Shown: positions 9,056 through 18,291, counted from the stretch's first letter. The stretch is DNA of 64,000 nucleotides from JADGNF01 sp964582085 (GCA_964582085.1 CAZOPV010000020.1:1-64000); one strand, 5' to 3'. The notes: generated from the letters alone by a model not told the origin. Translations and numbers: made by a program.

Positions 9056-9622
9056 TTAACCCAGCAAAAGGTGGTCCAGTAAAACCTTCAGCCCGATACC
9101 AATCAAAATCAGTCCACCAACAGCCTTAATTTTTCCGCCAAAAAACTTACCTAAGGCGCAACCAAACAACACACCTACGTAAGAGAACACAAAAGTCACC
9201 ATCCCAATTACTGCAACGGGAAAGAAGATAGTGCTTTGTAAGAAAGCGAAACTCAAACCGACCATCAATGCGTCAATGCTTGTTGCGACGGATAAAGTCA
9301 ACAGCGCAGATAAACGTAACCCCCAACTATGTTCATTACCGCTGTTGCCCCTCAACGCATCATAAAGCATCTTTGATCCGATAAACAGCAACAGAGCAAA
9401 AGCTACCCAATGATCAAACGCCACAATAAACCCGCTTAAACTTAATCCCACCATCCACCCAATTAGAGGCATCAACATCTGGAAACCACCAAAAGAAATC
9501 CCGAACACTACAGCCATTTTGTGCCGACTTTGCGTCGGCATAGTCAAACCGTTAGCTACGGATACGGCAAAGGCATCCATTGCTAAACCTACAGCAATTA
9601 AGAGGATGACGAACGTATCCAT
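9056..9622 (-). CDS. mntP: Manganese efflux pump MntP
   Basis: Six-helix membrane exporter of Mn(II), 188 residues from the ATG at 9622. A GTG at 9649 would add nine charged residues that the family lacks, so the ATG is preferred. The two inverted halves each carry the diagnostic aspartate motif: VGLAMDAFAVSVANG near the start, and VATSIDALMVGLSFAF in the middle. A 17-bp palindrome lies upstream at 9659-9675. Confidence 0.95.
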   Translation of the reverse strand: MDTFVILLIAVGLAMDAFAVSVANGLTMPTQSRHKMAVVFGISFGGFQMLMPLIGWMVGLSLSGFIVAFDHWVAFALLLFIGSKMLYDALRGNSGNEHSWGLRLSALLTLSVATSIDALMVGLSFAFLQSTIFFPVAVIGMVTFVFSYVGVLFGCALGKFFGGKIKAVGGLILIGIGLKVLLDHLLLG

Positions 9623-9658
9623 TTTTGAACACTCTTTTTTTAGCTTCACAAGAAGCTT

Positions 9659-9675
9659 TTCCTAACATATAGGAA
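9659..9675. promoter_or_regulatory. Palindrome upstream of mntP
   Basis: TTCCTA and TAGGAA flank the 5-base centre ACATA, 37-53 bases before the mntP ATG. Position and symmetry fit an operator for a metal sensor. It does not match the operator in front of the iron repressor, so a different regulator is likely. Confidence 0.45.
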
Positions 9676-9712
9676 TTGTTCCTTCAAATGACGAGTGACA
9701 TAAGTTTAGCTT

Positions 9713-9840
9713 TTATCCGCGGCAGGACTTCGTTTTAAGTTGTGCGACCCTAATGGCTGTCAAACTAAATTTATCATCAGCAGTTTTACATACTCTACCA
9801 GCTTTGACCAATTCGCCCAATCGCGTGTGAGTAATTTTCC
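9713..9840 (-). pseudogene. Possible C-terminal remnant of a winged-helix protein
   Basis: On the minus strand this stretch reads RLGELVKAGRVCKTADDKFS and runs to a stop at 9713. It resembles the end of the neighbouring 156-residue protein (RLNEMTKRGQVFKPDPAKPE). Upstream (about 9840-10020) a different frame is open without a clear match. It looks like a decayed extra copy of the paralogous family at 10194-11188. The alignment is by eye and short. Confidence 0.35.
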
Positions 9841-10193
9841 GTTTTTATCCAACTGTAACTGCAATTAATCCTTTGAAAGCGTGTCGTCACTAATAAAATC
9901 GAGTTTACAACCGATATTCCGCCAACAACAAAAAGGTTCAACACCTCATTATCAGTCAACTTGTGTTTTGGAGCTAAGACATTTGTTAACTGGCAGCAGA
10001 AAAAGCAATTAACCCTTCACAAGTATCAGCCAATTTTTGTAAACCAATAAACAGCAAAAGCCTTTGGGCAACCCCAAAGGTTGGAATGAAGCAGAAAAAA
10101 CCGGTTCAGTCAAGCCCATGTTTCCTCAATTGAACCCTCAAAAGTCTTTTCTAAACTTTTAAACTTGAGCAATCACTTTGTGGGGTTTGCTGG
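9841..10193. other. Intergenic stretch with one hairpin
   Basis: No intact gene recognised. CCTTTGGG and CCCAAAGG (10061-10080) can form an 8-bp hairpin with a 4-base loop, without a following T run. The rest may belong to the decayed winged-helix copy to the left. Confidence 0.35.
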
Positions 10194-10664
10194 TCAACTC
10201 ATTTTGCCTCTGAGTTTCGAAATAACCTCATCTTCAACCCACTTCTCGCCTTGAATAGTCAGTTTAAACTCGGGCTTTGCAGGGTCAGGTTTAAAAACTT
10301 GGCCACGTTTTGTCATTTCATTTAACCTAGCGGGAACCATACTTTTTATACCGCTTGATTCCAAAAGTTTCTGTACTTGTGCAGCAGTGTTTTTTCGATC
10401 ATCTGACGCATAAAGAATCAATCCTACTGCTTCGTAATGTGTAAGATTTTCTCGTGTCACAATAACAGGACCTTCTGTTGTGGGCTCAACTATGCCCTTC
10501 AACTGGGCACCAGAAGGCACAAGTCTAGCCGCTACAAAATCTGACAGCTTATCCAAAAAATTTTCAGGTATACTTTCTAGCATGTTTAAAATTTCTTGTG
10601 GAGTATCTCCCTCAATTGTGACCTCGCCAAATGAGGTCTTGATGTGTGCTACCATACGTTTCAC
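10194..10664 (-). CDS. Unknown protein with C-terminal winged helix
   Basis: A 156-residue protein I cannot name. Residues 1-50 form a beta-rich segment (HIKTSFGEVTIEGDTPQEIL, then NMLESIPENF) that parallels the start of its upstream neighbour. Residues 75-150 look like a winged helix (EAVGLILYASDDRKNTAAQV, then RLNEMTKRGQVF). It overlaps its neighbour by four bases (ATGA), so the two are co-translated and probably act together. A DNA-binding or regulatory role is likely but unproven. Confidence 0.72.
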   Translation of the reverse strand: MKRMVAHIKTSFGEVTIEGDTPQEILNMLESIPENFLDKLSDFVAARLVPSGAQLKGIVEPTTEGPVIVTRENLTHYEAVGLILYASDDRKNTAAQVQKLLESSGIKSMVPARLNEMTKRGQVFKPDPAKPEFKLTIQGEKWVEDEVISKLRGKMS

Positions 10665-11188
10665 AGATTACCCTCTCCATTTGTTTCCATGTTGTTCTGT
10701 TCAGCCAAAATGTAAACAAACCCTTGATTGGTATTCCATCTCTTTACTAAACCCCTCTCAACTAAAGCCTCAAGAATGGATGGTAAAACCAATCCTGGGT
10801 ATTTGAGGTTGTTGAATTTCATAACTTCGTTAAGTTCTTCCATTGTCCTCGGCCGCCATTTGCCCCATTCACTTGCAAGGGCTTTTAAAATTGCCTCTTC
10901 TGGCTTCACCGTAGACGCGATTTTTGGGTAGCTTTGGATAGGAGATGTTTCTGAAGCGGAGGTGGCTTCTGCAGTTTTCACTGTGATGGTGGCGACAGTT
11001 TTAGGCTTTACAACCTCGAACGCTTTGTTAACATTGGAGATAAGTGTTGGAAGACTCTTTAGAGTTTTCATTACTTCGCCATGAGTTCCGCTGAGTTCCA
11101 CTTCATAATCTCCAAGTTTGACCCGTATAAAGAAGCCTTCAGCTTTTTCATCTACTAGTTTTTTCTGCACAGTAATCATGTTATACAC
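10661..11188 (-). CDS. Unknown winged-helix protein, paralogue of the next gene
   Basis: 175 residues. An N-terminal segment (RVKLGDYEVELSGTHGEVMK) matches the layout of the following gene, then a Thr/Ser/Val-rich linker of about 50 residues, then a winged-helix-like C-terminus (MEELNEVMKFNNLKYPGLVL, then ALVERGLVKRW). It probably derives from duplication with the 156-residue neighbour. Gene lies 38 bases downstream of gatE's far end and could be independently transcribed, since it heads away on the same strand behind gatE. Confidence 0.72.
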   Translation of the reverse strand: MYNMITVQKKLVDEKAEGFFIRVKLGDYEVELSGTHGEVMKTLKSLPTLISNVNKAFEVVKPKTVATITVKTAEATSASETSPIQSYPKIASTVKPEEAILKALASEWGKWRPRTMEELNEVMKFNNLKYPGLVLPSILEALVERGLVKRWNTNQGFVYILAEQNNMETNGEGNL

Positions 11189-11226
11189 TCGTGATTTTCC
11201 TTTTTAGCATTTTTGCCACAAAAATG

Positions 11227-13125
11227 TTAAATCTGAAGTTTCTGCTTAACTATCATGCTAACCTCATTAGGGTTTGCTTTTCCTCGCGCTTCTTTCATCA
11301 CCAGCCCCATGACCAAGCCAAAAGCGTTCTTACCACTTTTTTCTATTGAATGCTTATTCTCGGCAATAACTTGGTCAACCAGTACTGCCAATTTCTCTTT
11401 TGACAACATTCTCAGATCTAGTGATTCAACGCAATCCCTAACCGTTTTGCCTTTGTTTTTGGAAAGCCAAACAAAAACATCCAAGATTACCTCTTTAGCA
11501 AGTTTTCCTGTTCCAACGCTTTGAAAAATCTCTTTAATCTGCTCCGCCGTTACGCTTTCAACCGCTACCCCTTCACGTTTGAGCGCCTTCAAACTTTCCG
11601 TAAGAAAAACTGCAACAATTGTTCCTGAAACGCCACTTTCTTTCACGATATTTTCAAACAGCAGGCTATATTCTGATTCAAGAATTTGCCCCGCCAACTT
11701 TACATTCAAACCGTAATCCTTCATCAACCGTTGTAGCTTTTTTTCGGCGGACTCTGGCAACTTGGCACGTATTTCCTCTATTAATTCACGCGTAATCATC
11801 ATAGGCGGAATATCGGTTTCCGGGTACATCCGTGCAGCACCAGGTCTAGGGCGCATATACCGTGTTGTTCCATCCTCCTTTGCCATACGTGTCTCAGAAG
11901 GCACCCCCGTCAAAATTTCTCGTGCACGCTCTACTGCTGCTTTCAGGGCATCAATAACGTTTTCAGAAGTATCTGCTACGAAAACCACAGCATCCTCAAC
12001 GTTAGCTGCTACAATTTTGCGCAACTCTTTAATTTCTTCTTCTGTTATGCCGTAGTTAGGCAGCTCGTCTGTATGGAAAATACCGCCCACTCTACCCCAG
12101 AACTTGGCGCGGTCAGACAGTTCCGTGCCGACACGGAAGTTGGGCATTAACTCGCGCCCAAGAAAGCCAGCGAACCCCGGAAGTTTTACCGCTTTGACAA
12201 TGTTTTTTCCATCTAAAGCTTTCTTAATGACTTTACATTTGGTATTTTTAAACACAAAGGTGACGTCTACAAAATCGTCCCTGATATCTGCTGGTTTTAC
12301 GCCCTTATTTGTCAATTCTTCCTTTATGGTTAAGAGATTTAGTTGCCTTTGGACTTCGTATTCCACAACCGTGGCAATCAAATCCAATTCTTGAACACCT
12401 TTAATCTCTATAATTGCACCATTGGGGATAGACACGTTCAAGTCTTGCCGTATGGTTCCCAAACCACGCATAACTTTCCCTGTGTCTCTAAGAATTCGCC
12501 CAATTGCTAACGCCACTTTCTGTGCTTCCGTGGGAGAATAAATTACAGGTGCTGTTGCAATTTCAATTAGCGGTATACCTAAACGGTCTATTCGGTAGCG
12601 GATTATTTTTCCGTCCGCTTCAGTTCCGATTTTTCTGGCGGCATCTTCTTCTAAGCTTGTTGCCTGTATAGGAATAATTTTTTCATCTACCTTAATCCAT
12701 CCGTCCAACGCCACTATGCAGGTACGTTGAAAACCTGTTGTGTTAGAGCCGTCTATAACGGTTTTACGCATAACATGAACTTCATCAACAGGCTGCATAT
12801 TCATCATTAAAGAAGCCACAAGTACAGTTTCCACTGCCTCCCTGTTTAGATGGTGAGGAGGTTCTTCATCCATCTCTACAAGACACGCAGTTTCACGGTT
12901 AGCTTCGTAGAGAATTTTAACCCCTTTTTGAAATTCAAAGTATGCTGACGAATCAATCTGTCCCAGTTCGCTCTGAGTAGGTCTAAGCCTACGCAGAAAA
13001 ACCATCTCAGGTTCAGCCTTAAACAATTGTGGCGGACAACCACAAAACAGTTTAGAAGCTGTCGCTAACTGTTGATGAATTTCTAGACCAACTTTTAAGC
13101 CAAGCTTGGTGTAGTCAACAGTCAC
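11227..13125 (-). CDS. gatE: Glu-tRNA(Gln) amidotransferase subunit E
   Basis: Subunit of the archaeal GatDE complex, which converts Glu-tRNA(Gln) to Gln-tRNA(Gln); GatE phosphorylates the glutamyl ester and binds the tRNA. The 632-residue length and the beginning (LKVGLEIHQQLATASKLFCG) are characteristic, as is the TGFQRTCIVALDGWI block. A GAD/AspRS-like insert occupies roughly residues 280-400, and the YqeY-like tail is at the end. It starts one base after the gatD stop. The window also encodes a tRNA-Gln(CUG) that is a substrate candidate. Confidence 0.97.
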   Translation of the reverse strand: MTVDYTKLGLKVGLEIHQQLATASKLFCGCPPQLFKAEPEMVFLRRLRPTQSELGQIDSSAYFEFQKGVKILYEANRETACLVEMDEEPPHHLNREAVETVLVASLMMNMQPVDEVHVMRKTVIDGSNTTGFQRTCIVALDGWIKVDEKIIPIQATSLEEDAARKIGTEADGKIIRYRIDRLGIPLIEIATAPVIYSPTEAQKVALAIGRILRDTGKVMRGLGTIRQDLNVSIPNGAIIEIKGVQELDLIATVVEYEVQRQLNLLTIKEELTNKGVKPADIRDDFVDVTFVFKNTKCKVIKKALDGKNIVKAVKLPGFAGFLGRELMPNFRVGTELSDRAKFWGRVGGIFHTDELPNYGITEEEIKELRKIVAANVEDAVVFVADTSENVIDALKAAVERAREILTGVPSETRMAKEDGTTRYMRPRPGAARMYPETDIPPMMITRELIEEIRAKLPESAEKKLQRLMKDYGLNVKLAGQILESEYSLLFENIVKESGVSGTIVAVFLTESLKALKREGVAVESVTAEQIKEIFQSVGTGKLAKEVILDVFVWLSKNKGKTVRDCVESLDLRMLSKEKLAVLVDQVIAENKHSIEKSGKNAFGLVMGLVMKEARGKANPNEVSMIVKQKLQI

Positions 13126-13126
13126 T

Positions 13127-14482
13127 CTACATTCCTCCTTCGTTTATTTGCTCTTCTTGCGGTAGTGTCCGCGGCGAAAACTCGCCTGCAATGTTAGTTT
13201 TCAAAAGTCCTTTTGCTTCTTCTAAATCTCTGGTTTGACCAAGAACCCACATAAGCTTCACCAACGCAGTTTCAGGAAACATATCCTCGCATGGAACAAC
13301 ACCCAGCTTAAGCAAGTCTCTTCCTGTATCGTAGACGTTCATGTTAAGGCGCCCCCAAATGCACTGTGAAGCCAACGCAACTATTACTCCTTGGCTAACG
13401 GCGTTTTCTATTGCTCCAAAACATCTAGCACTGACGTGCCCTAGCCCTGTGCCTTCTAGAAGTATTCCTTTTATGTCCCGTTCAGCATACCAATCAATTA
13501 TGGACGGGTCAAAACCAGGGTAAAACTTCACCAAAGCAACTTTTTCGCTGAAATTCGGCTTTAAAACCAGTTTTGCTGATGAATCGCGTTTTCTGTAGTC
13601 GGTGGTTAGCATTGTTATCTCTTTGTCGCTTGTTGTTCGAGCAATGGGTGAGCCGTTCACAGGTTTGAAGGCGTCTCTTCGACTGGTGTGGCACTTTCGA
13701 ACTTTGGTTCCTCTGTTGAGTGTGATGGTTGTGTCTGCTATAGTTTCATGCATAGCAACTACAACCTCTGCAAATGGGCCATACGCTGCTGCTTTTACAG
13801 CTCCAATAAGGTTTGTGGCGGCATCTGAACTAGGCCTGTCTGAGCTTCTCTGTGCTCCTACTACTATTACTGGAACAGGTAAGTTTTGTAGAGCAAAACT
13901 GAGTGCCGCTGCAGTGTAGGTCATCGTGTCTGTGCCGTGTGCAATAACCAAGCCGTTTACTCCTTGTTTAATGTGTTCGGCGACGGCTTGTGCGATTTGT
14001 GTCCAGTGTTTTTGTGTAATGTTCTCGCTGTAGGTGCTGAGTAGGATTTGGGTGTCTACGCGGGCGAGGTCTGCTAGTTCAGGAACAACACCGTAAAGGT
14101 CGCTTGCGGATATTGCTGAGCGGACAGCTCCTGTGCGATAGTCTACACGGCTGGCTATGGTGCCTCCTGTGCTCATAATGACAATTTTCGGCAGTTCTTC
14201 TTTTTGTGGTGGAAGTGGGGGTGAAGCAAAAGCGGGTTTGATGCCTTTGCCGACTTTTTCTATTTTGACATTAGGTTCAAGACGGACACCTATGTTGTAG
14301 CCGCTTTTCATTTTTATAACTACATGTTTGTCGTCGCTTGATTCGGAACGGGGAATTAAGATGCCTTCGTAGGTTTTGTCTTCTTTGATGATTCGTATGA
14401 TATCGCCTACTTCGCATCCTGCTTGGGTGAGCACGTTTAATGCTCGCCCTCTGTAGGCTGATTTTGATTCATCTTGGTTCAT
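13127..14482 (-). CDS. gatD: Glu-tRNA(Gln) amidotransferase subunit D
   Basis: Glutaminase subunit of GatDE, 451 residues. An N-terminal domain of about 90 residues precedes an asparaginase-type domain. The catalytic threonine motifs are STGGTIASRVDY and, further on, AHGTDTMTYTAAAL; the conserved lysine region (RGTKVRKCHTSRRDAF) follows. It releases ammonia for GatE. It lies in the elp3-gatD-gatE operon, overlapping elp3 by four bases. Confidence 0.97.
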   Translation of the reverse strand: MNQDESKSAYRGRALNVLTQAGCEVGDIIRIIKEDKTYEGILIPRSESSDDKHVVIKMKSGYNIGVRLEPNVKIEKVGKGIKPAFASPPLPPQKEELPKIVIMSTGGTIASRVDYRTGAVRSAISASDLYGVVPELADLARVDTQILLSTYSENITQKHWTQIAQAVAEHIKQGVNGLVIAHGTDTMTYTAAALSFALQNLPVPVIVVGAQRSSDRPSSDAATNLIGAVKAAAYGPFAEVVVAMHETIADTTITLNRGTKVRKCHTSRRDAFKPVNGSPIARTTSDKEITMLTTDYRKRDSSAKLVLKPNFSEKVALVKFYPGFDPSIIDWYAERDIKGILLEGTGLGHVSARCFGAIENAVSQGVIVALASQCIWGRLNMNVYDTGRDLLKLGVVPCEDMFPETALVKLMWVLGQTRDLEEAKGLLKTNIAGEFSPRTLPQEEQINEGGM

Positions 14483-16080
14483 GTTTTATCACTCAACTGT
14501 TTGGAAACATAAACTCCATCGCGGCTGTAGCCTAAGCGCATATAATACTTCTTTGTACCTAGTGCGCTTATAACTAAAAGCTTTTTCAAGTTGAATTCTT
14601 CCTTTGTTAGCCTCTCTGCTTCTTTTAGTAGAATTGCTCCATAACCTTTATGTTGCCATGCTTCAGTTGAATGTTTGCCTACTGGTACCAGTGGGCCGTA
14701 TACGTGAAGTTCTCTTACGATGGCAGTTAGTGAAGAGGTGATTTCAGGTCTGTATGCTTTTGTTGAGGGGACGCGTAAACGTAAATAGCCGATTAATACG
14801 TCGCTTGTTGGGTCTTCAGCTGATAAAAATACTTCTTTACCCTCTGATGCTTCGTATGTGGTGGAGAGAATTTTGACTTGGTCTAAGTCTGGTTTAATCT
14901 GGTTAATTATGGTTCTGTGTCCCACTTCTCGGCATCGGATGCATCTGCAACGTTGACCTTGTTCCGCCAGTTTTTGGTGTATCATTTGTCTTAGGTTACT
15001 TTTGTTTACTCCTGATGTTATCAGTTGTGCAGGTATATCGCGTTGTACACGCATAACTCTGATCCAGGGTGGAGTGATTTTTTTAATTTCTGCAATTAGT
15101 TCTGCTGCTTCTTCGGTGGTATATGGTTGATAAGTGCCTTCTTTGTGCCATTGGCTGACTTTTGTGCCTTCTATTACTAGGCAAGGGTAAATTTTAATCA
15201 TATCCGGTTTGAAGGCTGCGTCGTTGAACACTGTTTTAAATGCTTCTAAATCTTTCTGTATGTTTGATCCGGGAATTCCTGGCATAAGGTGATAGACAAT
15301 TTTTAGACCGGCATCTTTGGCGATGCGTGTTGCCTCTTTCACATCGGCGACTGTGTGGTTTCTTCCAACTAAGCGGTAAATTTCGTCGTCTGGGTTTTGA
15401 ACGCCCAGCTCTATACGTGTTACGCCCATGCTTAGCATTGTATCTATGTGCGTTTGTTTTGCCCAGTCTGGTCTGGTTTCTATGGTGATGCCGACGTTGC
15501 GGATTTTGCTGGTTTCTGCGTTGGTTTTGGCTTCTTGTAGGTTTGCTGAGGTTTTATTTGTTATGGCGTCTAGGCATCGTTGTATGAACCATTCTTGGTA
15601 TTCTTTTGGTGTTGCTGGGAAGGTCCCGCCCATTACTATAAGTTCAATTTTATCTACGCGGTGTCCGATTGCTGTGAGCTGTTCTATTCGGCTTTGGACC
15701 TGCATGTAAGGATCGTAGTTGTTTTGTGCTCCGCGCATGGCTGCTGGTTCGTGTCCTGTGTAGCTTTGGGGTGAGCCGTGGTTTGGTCCGCCGGGGCAGT
15801 AGGCGCATGGTTCAGTTTGTGGGCATGGTTGTGGTTTGGTCATGACTGCTATGATGGTGACACCTGAGATCGTGCGGGTGTTTTTTCTGCGTAGCAGCGG
15901 TAAAAGGGTTTGTTTTTCATTTTGGTGTAGTGCAGCTATTATGTCTGCGTTTGAGGGGATGTGGTGGAGATGGTGTTTGGTGGCTACTTTGAGTTTTAGG
16001 CGGTGTACATCGTTAGGGGTTGGGTTAGGTAAAAGCTTTAGAGTTGCTATGATTTCTCTGAGGGGGTTGTTTTTATTCAA
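14479..16080 (-). CDS. elp3: Elp3-type tRNA uridine(34) acetyltransferase
   Basis: Radical-SAM plus GNAT enzyme that makes carboxymethyl-type modifications at wobble uridine. The 533-residue protein has the [4Fe-4S] motif region CPQTEPCAYCPGG near residue 85, then QSRIEQLTAIGH and ELGVQNPDDEIY of the radical-SAM core. A small Cys cluster (CRCIRCREVG) binds zinc, and the acetyltransferase domain fills the last 150 residues (YGAILLKEAERL). It is the first gene of the elp3-gatD-gatE operon; linking wobble modification with tRNA-Gln charging is a sensible pairing. Confidence 0.95.
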   Translation of the reverse strand: MNKNNPLREIIATLKLLPNPTPNDVHRLKLKVATKHHLHHIPSNADIIAALHQNEKQTLLPLLRRKNTRTISGVTIIAVMTKPQPCPQTEPCAYCPGGPNHGSPQSYTGHEPAAMRGAQNNYDPYMQVQSRIEQLTAIGHRVDKIELIVMGGTFPATPKEYQEWFIQRCLDAITNKTSANLQEAKTNAETSKIRNVGITIETRPDWAKQTHIDTMLSMGVTRIELGVQNPDDEIYRLVGRNHTVADVKEATRIAKDAGLKIVYHLMPGIPGSNIQKDLEAFKTVFNDAAFKPDMIKIYPCLVIEGTKVSQWHKEGTYQPYTTEEAAELIAEIKKITPPWIRVMRVQRDIPAQLITSGVNKSNLRQMIHQKLAEQGQRCRCIRCREVGHRTIINQIKPDLDQVKILSTTYEASEGKEVFLSAEDPTSDVLIGYLRLRVPSTKAYRPEITSSLTAIVRELHVYGPLVPVGKHSTEAWQHKGYGAILLKEAERLTKEEFNLKKLLVISALGTKKYYMRLGYSRDGVYVSKQLSDKT

Positions 16081-16174
16081 TAGGAGTAACCGTATTGAAG
16101 TCTCTGTTTGCCTATAAATAAGTTGAACTGTGTTGTATGAAAAAATTGTTTGAAGATTTGTTGGTTGATGGTGT

Positions 16175-16336
16175 TTATATCCAGTTTTGGCCTGGTTTGC
16201 GTTGTAGGATAACGCGTTTTTCGTAGTTGCGGCGGGTTCTGTTTTTTGGGCTTGCTTTTGTGTGTTCTTGTGCTTGGATTTTTGGTGTTTGTGCTCGGAC
16301 TTTTCCTGCTTTTGAGAGTGAACCGTGGGTTGGCAT
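16175..16336 (-). CDS. Ribosomal protein eS30, short gene
   Basis: A 53-residue basic protein, read from ATG at 16336 to TAA at 16175-16177. It begins MPTHGSLSKAGKVRAQTPKI and ends with the block RRNYEKRVILQRKPGQNW, both hallmarks of archaeal eS30 of the small ribosomal subunit. Its small size makes it easy to miss in automated annotation. It stands alone between elp3 and a C/A-rich stretch. Confidence 0.93.
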   Translation of the reverse strand: MPTHGSLSKAGKVRAQTPKIQAQEHTKASPKNRTRRNYEKRVILQRKPGQNWI

Positions 16337-16546
16337 TATGTTTTACCTGTTTGTAGATAGGAAATAAATTGTTGCACTTAAACTTTTAGTTGTGTTGTGG
16401 TGTTTTTTGTGTTGTTGTGGTTGTTTGCTGGGTTCGTTTTGGGTTGTGTTTGGTTGTTGGGTTGTGGTTGTGGTGGTTTTTTTACAGGTAAGGGTTGGGG
16501 CATGTTGAATTTGTGGTTTGGTTGATTGTGTTGTATGAGGTTGTTG
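16337..16546 (-). other. C/A-rich leader region upstream of eS30
   Basis: On the minus strand about 200 bases are almost purely C and A between metW and eS30. A frame of 41 codons rich in Pro, Gln, Asn and Thr can be read, but composition alone could produce it. A similar C/A-rich stretch on the plus strand lies at about 32550-32740. It could be an untranslated leader or an RNA; I see no defined structure. Confidence 0.35.
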
Positions 16547-17143
16547 TTATTTTTGTTTAGAGAGTAGGAAAAGGGCTGTTTCGGCGAGCAGGTTTGGTAA
16601 GCAGCGCGTTTTTTTTCCGTTGGTGATGTATGCGGTTTGGTTGATTTGTATGTTTTTGCTTTTGCAGTAGTTTTTGAAGTCTTTGATGCTTAAAAAGTGC
16701 AGGTTTGGCGTGTTGTACCACTGGTATGGTAGTGCGGTGGTTACTGGTACTTTGCCTTGAAAGAAGATTTGGAGGCGTGCTTCAATATGGGCGAAGTTGG
16801 GGAGGCCAACTATTACTTTTTTGCTTACGCGTAGAGCTTCTTTGAGGGCAAAGTGGGGTTTTTTTACTTGTTGGAGTGTTTGGTTTAGTATGACGTAGTC
16901 AAAGGTTTTGTCGGCGTATTCGCTTAGGCCTATGTCGATGTCTTGTTGGATCACATTTAAGCCTGCTGCGATGCATTGGCGGATTGCCTTATCTTGGAGT
17001 TCAATTCCTTGGGCGTGGACATGTTTTTCTTTAATTAGAAGTGAAAGAAGGTTTCCGTCTCCGCAGCCTAAATCTAGAACTGTTGTGTTTTCTTGGATCC
17101 AGTTTAAGATGATTTTGTGATCTATCGGTGTTTGTTGGTTCAT
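16547..17143 (-). CDS. metW: MetW, methionine biosynthesis methyltransferase-fold protein
   Basis: A 198-residue class I SAM-fold protein. The SAM loop VLDLGCGDGNLLSLL (about residues 18-32), then IQQDIDIGLSEYADKTFD and FDYVILNQTLQQV, are characteristic of MetW. MetW partners MetX in bacteria and supports homoserine acetylation. The start overlaps the metX stop by four bases, so the two are coupled. A metY-metX-metW set is more common in bacteria and may be acquired. Confidence 0.94.
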   Translation of the reverse strand: MNQQTPIDHKIILNWIQENTTVLDLGCGDGNLLSLLIKEKHVHAQGIELQDKAIRQCIAAGLNVIQQDIDIGLSEYADKTFDYVILNQTLQQVKKPHFALKEALRVSKKVIVGLPNFAHIEARLQIFFQGKVPVTTALPYQWYNTPNLHFLSIKDFKNYCKSKNIQINQTAYITNGKKTRCLPNLLAETALFLLSKQK

Positions 17144-18291
17144 TTGTTTTTGCCTCCGTTTCTGTTTTCTTTTGTAGTTGCTTTTAGGAAGTGCTGTATT
17201 AGTTGTGTTTCTTGTTCGATTTCTATGAGGAAGGCGTCGTGTCCGTAGGTGCTGTTTATTTCGCAGTAGGATGCGTCTACGCCTGCCAGTTTGCAGGCTT
17301 TTATGATTTCTTGTGACTGATAAGCTGGGTAGAGCCAGTCAGATTTGAATGAGAGAACGAGTACTTTTGCCTTCAAGTTTTTGAAGATGTCGCTGAGGTT
17401 GTGTCCGTTTAAAAGGTTGAAGTAGTCCATGGCTTTAGTGAGGTAGAGGTAGCTGTTTGCGTCGAAGCGTTTTACAAAGTTGTCGCCGCGGTATCTGAGG
17501 TAGCCTTCTACTTCAAAGTCGGCGCTAAATTTGTAGGTTTCTTTGTTTGCGCGTGTTTTTCTGCCAAATTTTTCTGCCATTGATGTGTCGCTCATATAGG
17601 TGATGTGCCCGATCATTCTTGCTAGGGCTAAACCTTTGACGGGAGCTTTTTTGCCGTAGTAGTTGCCGTTTTGCCAAGCTGGGTCTGCCATTACTGCTTG
17701 ACGTCCTACTTCGTTGAAGGCAATTTGTTGAGGTGTGTGTTTTAAAGTTGTAGCTATCGGAATTGCAGCGCATATTTTTTGGGGGTAGGAGTTCATCCAT
17801 TGGAGAACTTGCATGCCGCCCATGGAGCCGCCTATAACAGCTAAAAGTTTGTCGATTCCCAGGTAATCAATGAGGTGGCGCTGTGCGTTGACCATGTCGC
17901 CTATGGTTATTAGTGGAAAATCGAGGGCGTATGGTTTGCCTGTTTTTGGGTTAATGGAGCTTGGGCCTGTGGAGCCTTTGCATCCGCCAATGACGTTGCT
18001 ACAGATAACAAAGTATTGGTTAGTGTCTATTCCTTTTCCTGGTCCAATGAGGTCATTCCACCAACCTGCGTTTTTGCTGTTTTTATGCCGACCTGCTGCG
18101 TGGGCATCGCCGCTTAGGGCATGAAGAACTAGCACGGCGTTTGTTTTGTTTTGGTTGAGTTCGCCGTAGGTTTCATATGCTATGGTTATGGGTCCGAGTT
18201 TTTCTCCTAGTTCTAATGTTAGCTCATTTGATGGTTCAGCAAATGTGAAGTATCGGGTTTCTACGGTGTCTACGGTGGTTTTGTCTGTCAT
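17140..18291 (-). CDS. metX: Homoserine O-acyltransferase MetX
   Basis: Transfers an acyl group (usually acetyl) to homoserine, the first dedicated step to methionine here. It is an alpha/beta hydrolase of 383 residues. Ser156 is the nucleophile in IGGSMGGMQVLQW, the acid lies in FKSDWLYP, and His351 is in YGHDAFLIE. The HALSGDAHAAG segment forms the oxyanion region. Whether it uses acetyl- or succinyl-CoA cannot be settled by eye; pairing with MetY points to acetyl. Confidence 0.95.
   Translation of the reverse strand: MTDKTTVDTVETRYFTFAEPSNELTLELGEKLGPITIAYETYGELNQNKTNAVLVLHALSGDAHAAGRHKNSKNAGWWNDLIGPGKGIDTNQYFVICSNVIGGCKGSTGPSSINPKTGKPYALDFPLITIGDMVNAQRHLIDYLGIDKLLAVIGGSMGGMQVLQWMNSYPQKICAAIPIATTLKHTPQQIAFNEVGRQAVMADPAWQNGNYYGKKAPVKGLALARMIGHITYMSDTSMAEKFGRKTRANKETYKFSADFEVEGYLRYRGDNFVKRFDANSYLYLTKAMDYFNLLNGHNLSDIFKNLKAKVLVLSFKSDWLYPAYQSQEIIKACKLAGVDASYCEINSTYGHDAFLIEIEQETQLIQHFLKATTKENRNGGKNK

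Noticed and set aside
10061..10080. Hairpin as an independent RNA gene or terminator
   Set aside because: Only 8 bp, no T run, no other structural support.
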